Below are positions 1 through 6,257 of a stretch of DNA of 8,450 nucleotides, in pieces (positions within the stretch are counted from its first letter, which is position 1; each line of letters begins with the position of its first letter). The DNA lies in NCBI GenBank assembly GCA_018065745.1, contig JAGHSS010000384.1:1-8450 (forward strand), read 5' to 3'. Made by a program: the position numbers and the translations under genes. The notes beneath the pieces were generated by a model. That model was not told where the DNA came from. It saw nothing but the letters and a program-made list of their open reading frames with translations, and searched no databases. The stretch is from Candidatus Neoflavobacterium equi. GTDB lineage: Bacteria > Bacteroidota > Bacteroidia > Flavobacteriales > Flavobacteriaceae.

Positions 1-100
1 TCAAGATGAATCAAGATGAATCAAAATGAATTAAAATGGTTCAAAATGAATTAAAATGGTTCAAGATGAATCAAAATGGTTCAAGATGAATCAAAATGTT
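1..100. repeat. Tandem array of ten 10-bp units
   Basis: Ten consecutive decamers follow the pattern TYAARATGRW without gaps. Units 3-10 also pair into a 20-bp higher-order repeat, TCAARATGAA + TYAAAATGGT, repeated four times with the last unit ending GTT. The array touches the left edge of the window and may continue beyond it. Because the unit length is not a multiple of three and each unit contains TGA (and TCA on the other strand), stops fall in all six frames, so the array is noncoding. No spacers separate the units, which excludes a CRISPR. Function is unknown; it resembles a minisatellite. Bases 101-193 downstream hold no gene, only a short inverted repeat. Confidence 0.9.
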
Positions 101-133
101 ATTAAGGTGAAAAGCAGATGATAAAACAGTGAA

Positions 134-150
134 TCAAAATCCCATTTTGA
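134..150. repeat. Small perfect inverted repeat (7-bp arms, 3-base loop)
   Basis: TCAAAAT, then CCC, then ATTTTGA. The left arm matches part of the decamer unit of the nearby array (GAATCAAAAT), so this may be a stray unit that acquired an inverted partner. No T-run follows on either side, so it is unlikely to be a terminator. Function is not apparent. Confidence 0.4.
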
Positions 151-193
151 AGTTCTCTTTTATGTAAGCAAATCACTCCTATATATAGTATAC

Positions 194-223
194 AAAAAAC
201 TCGAGCCATGGCCCGAGTTTTTT
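194..223 (-). terminator. Rho-independent terminator of the lipocalin gene
   Basis: The stem is A6-CTCG on the left and CGAG-T6 on the right, continued inward by GCC/GGC around an AT centre. The strand can be inferred. One inner pair (204/213) is A-C on the plus-strand RNA, a mismatch, but G-U on the minus-strand RNA, a legal wobble. The hairpin is therefore complete only when read from the minus strand. It lies 12 bases past the stop codon of the minus-strand lipocalin gene, and its run of six T on that strand forms the U-tract. Confidence 0.85.
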
Positions 224-235
224 TATATATTGTAT

Positions 236-760
236 TTAAGGTTTCATCTTTTGGTCTGTCCAGCGCAATCTGTTCAAATCATAGCCAACTTCTTCAGCCA
301 TTTTTTTGTATTTAGTCTTGATGGCTTCCGGCATTTCTTTAGTACGTGACAGGAACCAGATGTAGTCCAAATCATTTCCCATCACCAATACATAGTTGTA
401 ATCTTCATCAATGGATACAACATTATACCCAGAATAAAAAGGACCAAAAAAGGACACTTTTAATCGGCCGTCTGTATCTGATCCCACACTTTTTGCTTTC
501 CCGATTTTTTGTTGCCACTCTTTTTTAACCCCATTGTATCCTTTGTTGTCTACTCTGATTTTGCCGTCTTCACGCAGGGTGTATTGAGCGGTGACCAAAT
601 CCAAGTCTTTTTCATATTTAAAGTCAAAACGGGCAATCTCATACCAAGTACCCAAAAATTTATCCTGTTTGAAATCCTTTACTGCAGTTGCCTTTTCAGG
701 AATGCTCACGCAAGCGGTCATACACAAAGCCAGTAGTGCTAAAAGTGCTATTCTTTTCAT
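236..760 (-). CDS. blc: Lipocalin-family lipoprotein (Blc-like)
   Basis: The product has 174 residues. The signal peptide (MKRIALLALLALCMTAC) ends in a lipobox-like MTAC, with Cys17 as the likely lipidated residue, so the mature protein should be anchored in the envelope, probably the outer membrane. The first lipocalin signature is G37-T-W-Y-E-I-A-R-F, near the start of the barrel. A later WFLSRT segment matches the third conserved region of bacterial Blc proteins. In other bacteria Blc binds fatty acids or lysophospholipids and is tied to envelope stress; the ligand here is inferred. The reading frame stays open upstream to 883, but those 41 residues would bury the signal peptide, so I start at the ATG at 760. 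The start context AACATTT-ATG has no Shine-Dalgarno site, as usual in this phylum. I found no good -7 element for it in the 85-bp spacer shared with the divergent transporter. Confidence 0.9.
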   Translation of the reverse strand: MKRIALLALLALCMTACVSIPEKATAVKDFKQDKFLGTWYEIARFDFKYEKDLDLVTAQYTLREDGKIRVDNKGYNGVKKEWQQKIGKAKSVGSDTDGRLKVSFFGPFYSGYNVVSIDEDYNYVLVMGNDLDYIWFLSRTKEMPEAIKTKYKKMAEEVGYDLNRLRWTDQKMKP

Positions 761-819
761 AAATGTTGTTTTATTTTTAAAACGCCTATTTATTAAAATA
801 AGTATAAGGCAATAAATAG

Positions 820-827
820 TATTTTTG
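820..827 (+). promoter_or_regulatory. Candidate -7 promoter element for the SulP gene
   Basis: TATTTTTG matches the Bacteroidota consensus TAnnTTTG exactly and ends 18 bases before the transporter ATG. Transcription would then begin near 832, giving a leader of only about a dozen bases. No clear TTG (-33) lies 17-23 bases upstream, so this rests on the -7 match and its position. Confidence 0.45.
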
Positions 828-845
828 CAGTCATAAAATGGTTTA

Positions 846-2342
846 ATGATAGAGAAATTAAAATACGGTTGGAGCAATATCAACTATAAATTTGAAATAT
901 TAGCAGGATTAACCGTCGCGATGACCATGATTCCTGAAAGTTTATCTTTTGCAATATTGGCGGGGTTGTCTCCCTTGAATGGACTGTATGCAGCATTTAT
1001 AATGGGAATTGTGGTGTCTCTTTTTGGAGGTAGACCGGCCATGGTTTCTGGAGGAGCTGGAGCAACGGTAATTGTTTTGATTGCGTTGATGCAATCCCAC
1101 GGTGTGGAATATGTTTTTGCAACCGTTTTGTTGGCAGGAATATTCCAATTGGCGGTGGGCTTGTTTAAGCTGGGGAAATTCATACGTCTGGTTCCAGAGC
1201 CGGTTATGTATGGTTTTGTTAACGGTTTGGCAGTAGTCATATTTATGTCTCAACTCAAACAGTTTAAGGTAATGGAAAACGGAGTTGAGGTTTGGTTGCA
1301 AGGAACTCCTTTATATATAATGGGAGGTTTGGTTGCACTGACTGTTGCGGTGGTGATGGGATTGCCCAAATTAACAAAAAAAATTCCCGCTTCCTTAATA
1401 GCCATCTTGGTGGTTTTTGCAGTGGTTTACTTTTTTAATATAGATACCAAAACAGTTCAGGACATAGCTAGTATTTCTGGAGATTTTCCACCCTTTCACT
1501 TTCCATCTGTACCGTTGAACTGGGAAACTTTGGAAATAATATTTCCTTATGCCCTAGTGATGGGTGGGGTGGGATTGATTGAAACCCTATTGACATTGAC
1601 TGTGGTGGATGAGATGACCAACACTCGTGGAGATTCAAATCAAGAATGTGTGGCACAAGGAGGTGCAAACATCTTGAATGGACTTTTTAATGGAATGGGA
1701 GGTTGTGCCATGATAGCTCAGACCTTTGTCAATGTAAACGCAGGTTCCAGAACCCGTTTGGCTGGAGTGATTGGTGCATTGACCATATTGGTTATTATAT
1801 TAGTAGGTGCGCCATTTATTGAAATGGTTCCCATGGCTGCCTTGACCGGGGTGATGATGATGGTTGCCATCAGCACATTCAAGTGGAGTAGTTTCAAAAT
1901 TCTGAATAAAATGCCCAAGTCTGACATCTTTGTGATGTTGGTTGTAACCATCATAACCATTGTACTCCACAATTTGGCCTTGGCTGTTCTGGCGGGAGTT
2001 GTTATTTCAGCATTGGTATTTGCTTGGGAGAGTGCCAAGCGCATCAGAGCTAGAAAATATATAGATGCTAATGGAACAAAAGTTTATGAACTATTTGGTC
2101 CTTTGTTTTTTGGATCAGTAACGGCGTTTACTGAAAAATTTGATCCAGAATCAGATCCAGATCAAGTTGTGATTGACTTTGCTGAGAGTAGTCTTTCAGA
2201 CATGTCAGCCATGGAAGCATTGCACAAATTGACACAAAAATATCAAGACCAAGGAAAAATACTTACTTTGGTAAACTTAAGTGAGGATTGCAAACGTATG
2301 ATTGATAAAGCCGCAGATCAAATTCAACTGCATTATAAATAA
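846..2342 (+). CDS. SulP-family anion transporter with C-terminal STAS domain
   Basis: The product has 498 residues and is an inner-membrane transporter of the SulP/SLC26 family, whose members carry sulfate, bicarbonate, dicarboxylates or other anions; the substrate cannot be read from this sequence. Residues 13-395 are strongly hydrophobic with many membrane segments. Family landmarks are the first-helix motif MIPESLSFAILAG (28-40) followed by GLYAAF (46-51), GGRPAMVSGGAGA (61-73), and the loop AQGGANILNGLFNGMGGCAMIAQ (269-291) followed by SRTRLAGV. PES at the first-helix motif, rather than PQ, resembles the YbaR-type branch. The cytoplasmic C-terminus (about 403-498) is a short STAS domain, with its conserved loop at DFAESSLSDMSAMEAL (444-459). 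No Shine-Dalgarno sequence is visible. A two-codon ORF (ATG-GTT-TAA, 838-846) overlaps the start codon by one base. The gene stands alone between a divergent lipocalin gene and a convergent thioesterase gene. Confidence 0.93.
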   Translation: MIEKLKYGWSNINYKFEILAGLTVAMTMIPESLSFAILAGLSPLNGLYAAFIMGIVVSLFGGRPAMVSGGAGATVIVLIALMQSHGVEYVFATVLLAGIFQLAVGLFKLGKFIRLVPEPVMYGFVNGLAVVIFMSQLKQFKVMENGVEVWLQGTPLYIMGGLVALTVAVVMGLPKLTKKIPASLIAILVVFAVVYFFNIDTKTVQDIASISGDFPPFHFPSVPLNWETLEIIFPYALVMGGVGLIETLLTLTVVDEMTNTRGDSNQECVAQGGANILNGLFNGMGGCAMIAQTFVNVNAGSRTRLAGVIGALTILVIILVGAPFIEMVPMAALTGVMMMVAISTFKWSSFKILNKMPKSDIFVMLVVTIITIVLHNLALAVLAGVVISALVFAWESAKRIRARKYIDANGTKVYELFGPLFFGSVTAFTEKFDPESDPDQVVIDFAESSLSDMSAMEALHKLTQKYQDQGKILTLVNLSEDCKRMIDKAADQIQLHYK

Positions 2343-2375
2343 AAAAAGAGGAAGCTTTCAAAGCTTCCTCTTTTT
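2343..2375. terminator. Bidirectional terminator between convergent genes
   Basis: A perfect inverted repeat is centred on base 2359: AAAAAGAGGAAGCT pairs with AGCTTCCTCTTTTT. The A-run on one side and T-run on the other give a U-tract on both strands. It begins right after the transporter stop codon and ends one base before the thioesterase stop codon, so it fills the gap and should terminate both transcripts. Confidence 0.92.
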
Positions 2376-2376
2376 G

Positions 2377-2811
2377 TTATATCTGAACGTAATCATCAGA
2401 TTTAGGTATTTTGTCAAAATACGCTTGCATGTCTTCAGATAAAACGGTTAGCTTTCGTTCCACTAAATTCATCCATGCACCTTCAACCAATACTTGTGCA
2501 CATTTGGTACCGTCTTCACGCAACAATTCGTGTCTGATGGCAAATCTTGATTTTACAGTATCGTTTTTTGTCAAGAATACACGCACCTTGACAACCTCGT
2601 CCATTTTAACCTCTTTGAAATACAAGGTTTCTTCTCTAAAAAGGATCGGTCCAACTTTAGCTGCTAAGCAACGTTCCATGGAAAGACCAATAACCTTCAT
2701 CATATTACTTCTTGCCTGAGTACAGATGTCTGCATAGGCTGAATGTCTTAAATGACCATTCGCGTCAATTTGTGACCACAAAACTTGACCCTCAAAAAAA
2801 ATATTATCCAT
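2377..2811 (-). CDS. Hotdog-fold acyl-CoA thioesterase (4HBT family)
   Basis: The product has 144 residues, the usual size for a single hotdog domain. Near the N-terminus, W-S-Q-I-D16-A-N-G-H20-L-R-H-S-A-Y matches the YbgC/FadM/4-hydroxybenzoyl-CoA thioesterase pattern. Asp16 sits at the catalytic aspartate, and the following helix (about 22-38) is the central hotdog helix. The rest alternates in beta-strand fashion, for example VVKVRVFL and KSRFAIRHELLRE. The enzyme should hydrolyse the thioester of an acyl-CoA (or acyl carrier protein) in the cytoplasm; the physiological substrate is unknown. An ATG at 2829 is in frame and would add MYYVCS. I prefer 2811 because homologues start close to the first strand and because an exact -7 promoter element (2816-2823) lies inside the longer version. 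It is convergent with the SulP gene and divergent from glnN. Confidence 0.87.
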   Translation of the reverse strand: MDNIFFEGQVLWSQIDANGHLRHSAYADICTQARSNMMKVIGLSMERCLAAKVGPILFREETLYFKEVKMDEVVKVRVFLTKNDTVKSRFAIRHELLREDGTKCAQVLVEGAWMNLVERKLTVLSEDMQAYFDKIPKSDDYVQI

Positions 2812-2815
2812 ACTG

Positions 2816-2823
2816 CAAACATA
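2816..2823 (-). promoter_or_regulatory. Candidate -7 promoter element for the thioesterase gene
   Basis: On the minus strand this reads TATGTTTG, an exact TAnnTTTG match. It ends only four bases before the ATG at 2811, so transcription would start at or next to the A of the start codon, implying a leaderless message. No TTG lies at the usual spacing; the nearest is 32 bases upstream. A chance match in AT-rich DNA is possible. Confidence 0.35.
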
Positions 2824-2915
2824 ATACATTAATAAATGAGACTTTAAAATCAGGTCAAAAATAATTTACACCCCTTAAAATTGACTTCAGTTTTTATAAA
2901 TTCACTTTTTTTTGT

Positions 2916-2942
2916 GTAACCCCCTAAAAAAAATAGGGGTAC
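2916..2942. promoter_or_regulatory. Inverted repeat upstream of glnN, possible operator
   Basis: CCCCTA (2921-2926), seven A, then TAGGGG (2934-2939), extended outward by GTA/TAC after a two-base bulge on the left. No T-run follows, so it is not a normal terminator. Its centre (2930) is about 40 bases upstream of the glnN -7 element, a typical place for an activator to bind. A similar half-site, CCCCTTA, occurs at 2871-2877. The short G/C blocks stand out in an AT-rich spacer. Which regulator would bind is unknown; a link to nitrogen status is inferred only from the downstream gene. Confidence 0.5.
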
Positions 2943-2967
2943 TTTACTTTTGGAATCGTTTTTTGTT

Positions 2968-2975
2968 TAAATTTG
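2968..2975 (+). promoter_or_regulatory. Candidate -7 promoter element for glnN
   Basis: TAAATTTG matches TAnnTTTG exactly. The start site would lie near 2980, giving an A/T-rich leader of about 35 bases before the ATG at 3015. TTTTG at 2948-2952 is the best -33 candidate, but its 15-base spacer is shorter than the usual 17-23. A weak -33 would fit dependence on an activator at the adjacent inverted repeat. Confidence 0.55.
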
Positions 2976-3014
2976 TACTCAGTAATCAACCAATCATAAT
3001 TTAATTACATTTAT

Positions 3015-5204
3015 ATGGCATCTATTCGTTTTGAAGCTTTAAAATCAGCAAACTCTAGAAATCCTATTGTTGTTGAGGAATTAGATAGAAAATCTAAAAT
3101 TTTTGGTAGCAATGTTTTTAACGACAAAGCAATGCGACAGTTTTTAACTCCAGAAGCATACAAAGCAGTGAAATCAGCTATGGATCACGGTACTAAAATT
3201 GACCGTAAATTTGCTGATTATGTTGCCATGGGAATGAAAGAATGGGCTTTATCTAAAGGAGTAACACATTACACACACTGGTTTCAACCATTGACAGGTA
3301 CAACGGCAGAAAAACACGATGCGTTTTTTGAAACGTCTTTTGACGGTACTGATCCAGTTGAAAAATTTGGTGGTACTCAATTGGTACAACAAGAACCAGA
3401 CGCGTCTTCTTTTCCAAATGGAGGGATTAGAAATACATTTGAAGCACGTGGATATACAGCTTGGGATCCTACTTCTCCAGCATTTATCTTTGGAACAACA
3501 TTGTGTATTCCAACCATCTTCGTTTCTTACACAGGAGAAGCATTAGACAATAAAGCACCACTTTTAAGAGCCTTGTCAGCTATTGATGCCCATGCAACTG
3601 AGGTGGCTCGTTATTTTGACAAAAACATTAAAAAAGTAACTCCTACTTTAGGATGGGAGCAAGAATACTTTTTGATTGATTCTGCTTTAGCTACTTCTAG
3701 ACCTGATATTTTACAAACAGGAAGAACCATGCTAGGTCACGTTTCAGCAAAAGGACAACAATTGGAAGATCACTATTTTGGATCAATTCCAACGCGCGTT
3801 TTAAATTATATGCGCGATCTTGAAAACGAGTGTATGTTATTGGGTATTCCAGTAAAAACACGTCACAATGAAGTTGCGCCAAACCAATTTGAGTTGGCTC
3901 CAATTTTTGAAGAGACAAATTTAGCAGTTGACCACAACTCTTTGTTGATGGATGTAATGCAAAAAGTGGCAGAACGTCACCACTTTAAAGTTTTATTCCA
4001 TGAAAAACCGTTCAAAGGAGTTAATGGTTCTGGAAAACACAACAACTGGTCTTTGGCAACTGACACGGGAATTAATCTTTTGTCACCAGGAAAAACGCCA
4101 ATGAGCAACTTGATGTTCCTTACATTCTTTATCAGTACCATCAAAGCGGTATACACTTATGAAGAATTGTTAAGAGCAGCGATTGCTTCTGCTTCAAATG
4201 ACCACAGATTGGGAGCTAATGAAGCGCCACCTGCAATTATTTCAATCTTCATTGGTCAGCAATTGACTAAAGTATTGGAAGAATTAGAAGGAGTTTCAAC
4301 AGGGAAATTATCTCCTGAAGAAAAAACAGACTTGAAATTAAACGTTGTTGGTAAAATTCCTGATTTGTTGTTAGACAATACAGATAGAAACAGAACATCT
4401 CCATTTGCTTTCACAGGAAACAAATTTGAGTTTAGAGCTGTTGGATCTACAGCAAACTGTGCCAATTCAATGACAACTTTGAACACAATTGTTGCTAAAC
4501 AATTGAAAGATTTCAAAGCTGCAGTTGACGCTTTGATTGAAAACAAAGGGCTTAAGAAAGATGAAGCAATCTTTAATGTCTTGAGAGAGTACATTAAAGA
4601 AACTAAAAATATTTTATTTGAAGGTGACGGGTACAGTGACGAATGGGAGCAAGAAGCGGCAAAACGTGGATTGTCAAACCACAAGACAACACCAGAAGCT
4701 TTAAAAGCAAAAGTATCTGCCAAATCATTTGAATTGTTCCAAGAAATGGAAGTAATGAACCACACTGAAGTGGAATCTCGTTATGAAATTGAAATGGAAG
4801 AATACATCAAGAAAATACAAATTGAAGGACGTGTGTTAGGTGATATGATTAGAAATCACGTAATACCAACAGCCATCAAATACCAAAATTTATTGATTGA
4901 CAACGTGAAAGGTTTAAAAGAAATCTTTGGTTCTGATTACGAAACTTATGCAAAAGAACAATTGATTATCTTGAAAAAAATATCAAGCCACATCACAGAG
5001 TTGAATGCTAATGTACACGCCATGATTGACGCTCGTAAAAAAGCCAATGCAATGGATTCATTAGAGGCTTCAGCATCAGCATACTGCAATGAAGTAAAAC
5101 CATATTTTGACACCATCAGATACTATGCTGACAAATTGGAGTTGGAAGTGGATAATGAAATTTGGCCATTGACAAAATACAGAGAATTATTATTCACACG
5201 CTAG
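3015..5204 (+). CDS. glnN: Glutamine synthetase type III
   Basis: The product has 729 residues, the size typical of GSIII and much longer than GSI or GSII. It makes glutamine from glutamate, ammonia and ATP in the cytoplasm; known GSIII enzymes are dodecamers. Family marks in order are FGGTQLVQQEPDASSFPNGG (118-137), the GSIII signature region; the metal/glutamate-site strand GWEQEYFLID (213-222); KTRHNEVAPNQFELAP (281-296); HEKPFKGVNGSGKHNNWS (329-346), with the ATP/glutamate-binding glycine loop and metal-binding His; NDHRLGANEAPPAIIS (395-410); and NKFEFRAVGS (469-478). The C-terminal region, about 490-729, is helical, as is characteristic of the type III family. The frame is intact and all these motifs are present. 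The gene ends in two adjacent TAG codons and is followed by its own terminator, so it is probably transcribed alone. Expression probably responds to nitrogen supply through the upstream inverted repeat, which is inference. Confidence 0.97.
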   Translation: MASIRFEALKSANSRNPIVVEELDRKSKIFGSNVFNDKAMRQFLTPEAYKAVKSAMDHGTKIDRKFADYVAMGMKEWALSKGVTHYTHWFQPLTGTTAEKHDAFFETSFDGTDPVEKFGGTQLVQQEPDASSFPNGGIRNTFEARGYTAWDPTSPAFIFGTTLCIPTIFVSYTGEALDNKAPLLRALSAIDAHATEVARYFDKNIKKVTPTLGWEQEYFLIDSALATSRPDILQTGRTMLGHVSAKGQQLEDHYFGSIPTRVLNYMRDLENECMLLGIPVKTRHNEVAPNQFELAPIFEETNLAVDHNSLLMDVMQKVAERHHFKVLFHEKPFKGVNGSGKHNNWSLATDTGINLLSPGKTPMSNLMFLTFFISTIKAVYTYEELLRAAIASASNDHRLGANEAPPAIISIFIGQQLTKVLEELEGVSTGKLSPEEKTDLKLNVVGKIPDLLLDNTDRNRTSPFAFTGNKFEFRAVGSTANCANSMTTLNTIVAKQLKDFKAAVDALIENKGLKKDEAIFNVLREYIKETKNILFEGDGYSDEWEQEAAKRGLSNHKTTPEALKAKVSAKSFELFQEMEVMNHTEVESRYEIEMEEYIKKIQIEGRVLGDMIRNHVIPTAIKYQNLLIDNVKGLKEIFGSDYETYAKEQLIILKKISSHITELNANVHAMIDARKKANAMDSLEASASAYCNEVKPYFDTIRYYADKLELEVDNEIWPLTKYRELLFTR

Positions 5205-5282
5205 TAGCATAATTCCCATTTTCTGGTGGAATTTAAAATACAGAAGCTGAATGATCTTTGATTTTTAAAAGTTTATTTATTT

Positions 5283-5318
5283 AAAAGGAGTTTTCACAAT
5301 GAAAACTCCTTTTTTTTT
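5283..5318 (+). terminator. Rho-independent terminator of glnN
   Basis: A 13-bp perfect stem (AAAAGGAGTTTTC / GAAAACTCCTTTT) with an ACAAT loop is followed by further T residues, giving nine T from 5310. It lies about 80 bases past the glnN stop. The 5205-5282 stretch before it holds no gene, only a weak AATTCC/GGAATT inverted repeat. Confidence 0.92.
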
Positions 5319-5345
5319 GTTTATTTCTATAAATGATTACTTTTA
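5316..5345 (+). promoter_or_regulatory. Candidate promoter of the OmpA-like gene
   Basis: TTTG (5316-5319), an 18-base spacer, then TACTTTTA (5338-5345), which matches TAnnTTTG except for the last base. It is the only candidate in the window with both elements at normal spacing. The -33 element is built from the end of the glnN terminator T-tract. The start site would be near 5350, about 15 bases before the ATG at 5366. Confidence 0.4.
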
Positions 5346-5365
5346 CAATCTTACCTATAACATTT

Positions 5366-6172
5366 ATGAAAAGGCTATTGTTTCTAATTTTTTTACTCAC
5401 TTCTGCACTGATCCAAGCGCAGGAAAAATTCACTGTTTTTTTTGAAACGAGTGCCTTTGAGCTCAAAGAATCTGAGGTAGACCGTTTGGCACAATGGATT
5501 CAATCCAACAGGGATTCAAAAATTATAGCCATGCACGGTTTCACAGATGACGTGGGTGGGTTTGGGTATAACGATACCCTGTCAGTAAAACGCGTTCAAA
5601 ATATGTATGCTTTGCTGAAACCCTATTTAAAAATCAGATCTGATTTTTCCATGCAGAGTTTTGGGAAGAACCACAAGCAATCAAAAAACAAATCAGAAAA
5701 CAGAAGAGTTGATATTTTTTACCTCAAAAAACAAGATTTAGCCTTAGAACATCAAATTTTGGGTATCAAACGCGTGGCTGTTGCTGCAGATGCTCCTTTA
5801 ATAGATAAAATAAAAAATGCCTGGGTGGGAGATAAGATAGAAGTTGAAAATTTGTTTTTTCACCTCAATACCTTTGCCATGTTGCCTGAATCAAAACCAG
5901 CAATGGACAATCTAACTCAGATCATGATAGAGTTGCCAGATCTCAAAATTGAAATTCAGGGACATATATGTTGTCAAACAAAAGACCACAACAATTTGTC
6001 ACTGCAGCGCGCCAAGCAAATCAAAAGATTGTTGGTCGCCAATGGGATTGATGAAAAAAGAATTCTAACCAAGGGGTTTGGCAGCTCACAAGCCAAATTT
6101 CCGGTTCCTGAAAATTCAGAAGCAGAACGCGCAGCCAACAGACGCGTAGAGATTGAGATTTTAGAAAATTAA
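5366..6172 (+). CDS. Secreted protein with two OmpA-like domains
   Basis: The product has 268 residues. Residues 1-18 form a signal peptide with cleavage likely at IQA-QE. No outer-membrane beta-barrel and no lipobox are present, so the mature protein is probably periplasmic. Two OmpA-like (peptidoglycan-binding type) domains follow. Domain 1 (about 22-120) has FFETSAFEL, HGFTDD (57-62), LSVKR and NRRVDI (112-117). Domain 2 (about 158-266) has FFHLNTFAMLPES, QGHICC (198-203), NNLSLQRAK (209-217), KGFGSS and NRRVEI (258-263). The repeated order of motifs points to an internal duplication. Domain 1 keeps the usual TD pair; domain 2 has two cysteines there, so its ligand contacts may differ. The frame is open from 5333, but the extra 11 residues precede a standard MKR signal peptide, so I start at 5366. 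Such proteins generally tether the envelope to the cell wall; the exact role is unknown. Confidence 0.85.
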   Translation: MKRLLFLIFLLTSALIQAQEKFTVFFETSAFELKESEVDRLAQWIQSNRDSKIIAMHGFTDDVGGFGYNDTLSVKRVQNMYALLKPYLKIRSDFSMQSFGKNHKQSKNKSENRRVDIFYLKKQDLALEHQILGIKRVAVAADAPLIDKIKNAWVGDKIEVENLFFHLNTFAMLPESKPAMDNLTQIMIELPDLKIEIQGHICCQTKDHNNLSLQRAKQIKRLLVANGIDEKRILTKGFGSSQAKFPVPENSEAERAANRRVEIEILEN

Positions 6173-6220
6173 TTTAAATCGTAATTTCAACATGTATTTT
6201 AAAAAATAAATAAAATAAAT

Positions 6221-6257
6221 AAAGAGGTTTTGTTGTTATTCAACAAAGCCTTTTTTT
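6221..6257 (+). terminator. Terminator after the OmpA-like gene, abutting the bestrophin ATG
   Basis: A 15-bp stem (6221-6235 with 6241-6255, loop TTATT) has its right arm running into seven T (6251-6257). Two pairs (6228/6248 and 6224/6252) are G-U on the plus-strand RNA but would be A-C mismatches on the minus strand, so it is plus-oriented. The next base, 6258, is the A of the bestrophin start codon. It may act as a plain terminator or as an attenuator controlling readthrough. Confidence 0.82.

Noticed and set aside
1..100. CRISPR array
   Set aside because: The units are contiguous 10-mers with no spacers, and no cas gene is present.
346..815. Plus-strand open frames of 60-75 codons opposite the lipocalin gene
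   Set aside because: They are antisense to the lipocalin coding sequence, short, and without recognisable motifs.
761..883. N-terminal extension of the lipocalin frame by 41 codons
   Set aside because: It would place sequence ahead of a complete lipoprotein signal peptide and would overlap the divergent transporter start.
884..1301. Overlapping minus-strand open frames of 118 and 119 codons inside the SulP gene
   Set aside because: They are antisense to the conserved membrane core of the transporter, and neither resembles a protein family.
1718..2044. Minus-strand open frame of 108 codons inside the SulP gene
   Set aside because: It is Thr/Ile/Ala-rich mirror sequence of hydrophobic membrane segments and carries no independent evidence.
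4256..4765. Open frame of 169 codons on the minus strand inside glnN
   Set aside because: It lies antisense to a conserved, highly recognisable part of glutamine synthetase III, has low-complexity composition and shows no family motif. It is a shadow of the real gene.
5211..5233. AATTCC ... GGAATT inverted repeat just after the glnN stop
   Set aside because: Only six base pairs with an 11-base loop and no T-run; the strong terminator at 5283-5318 explains the transcript end better.
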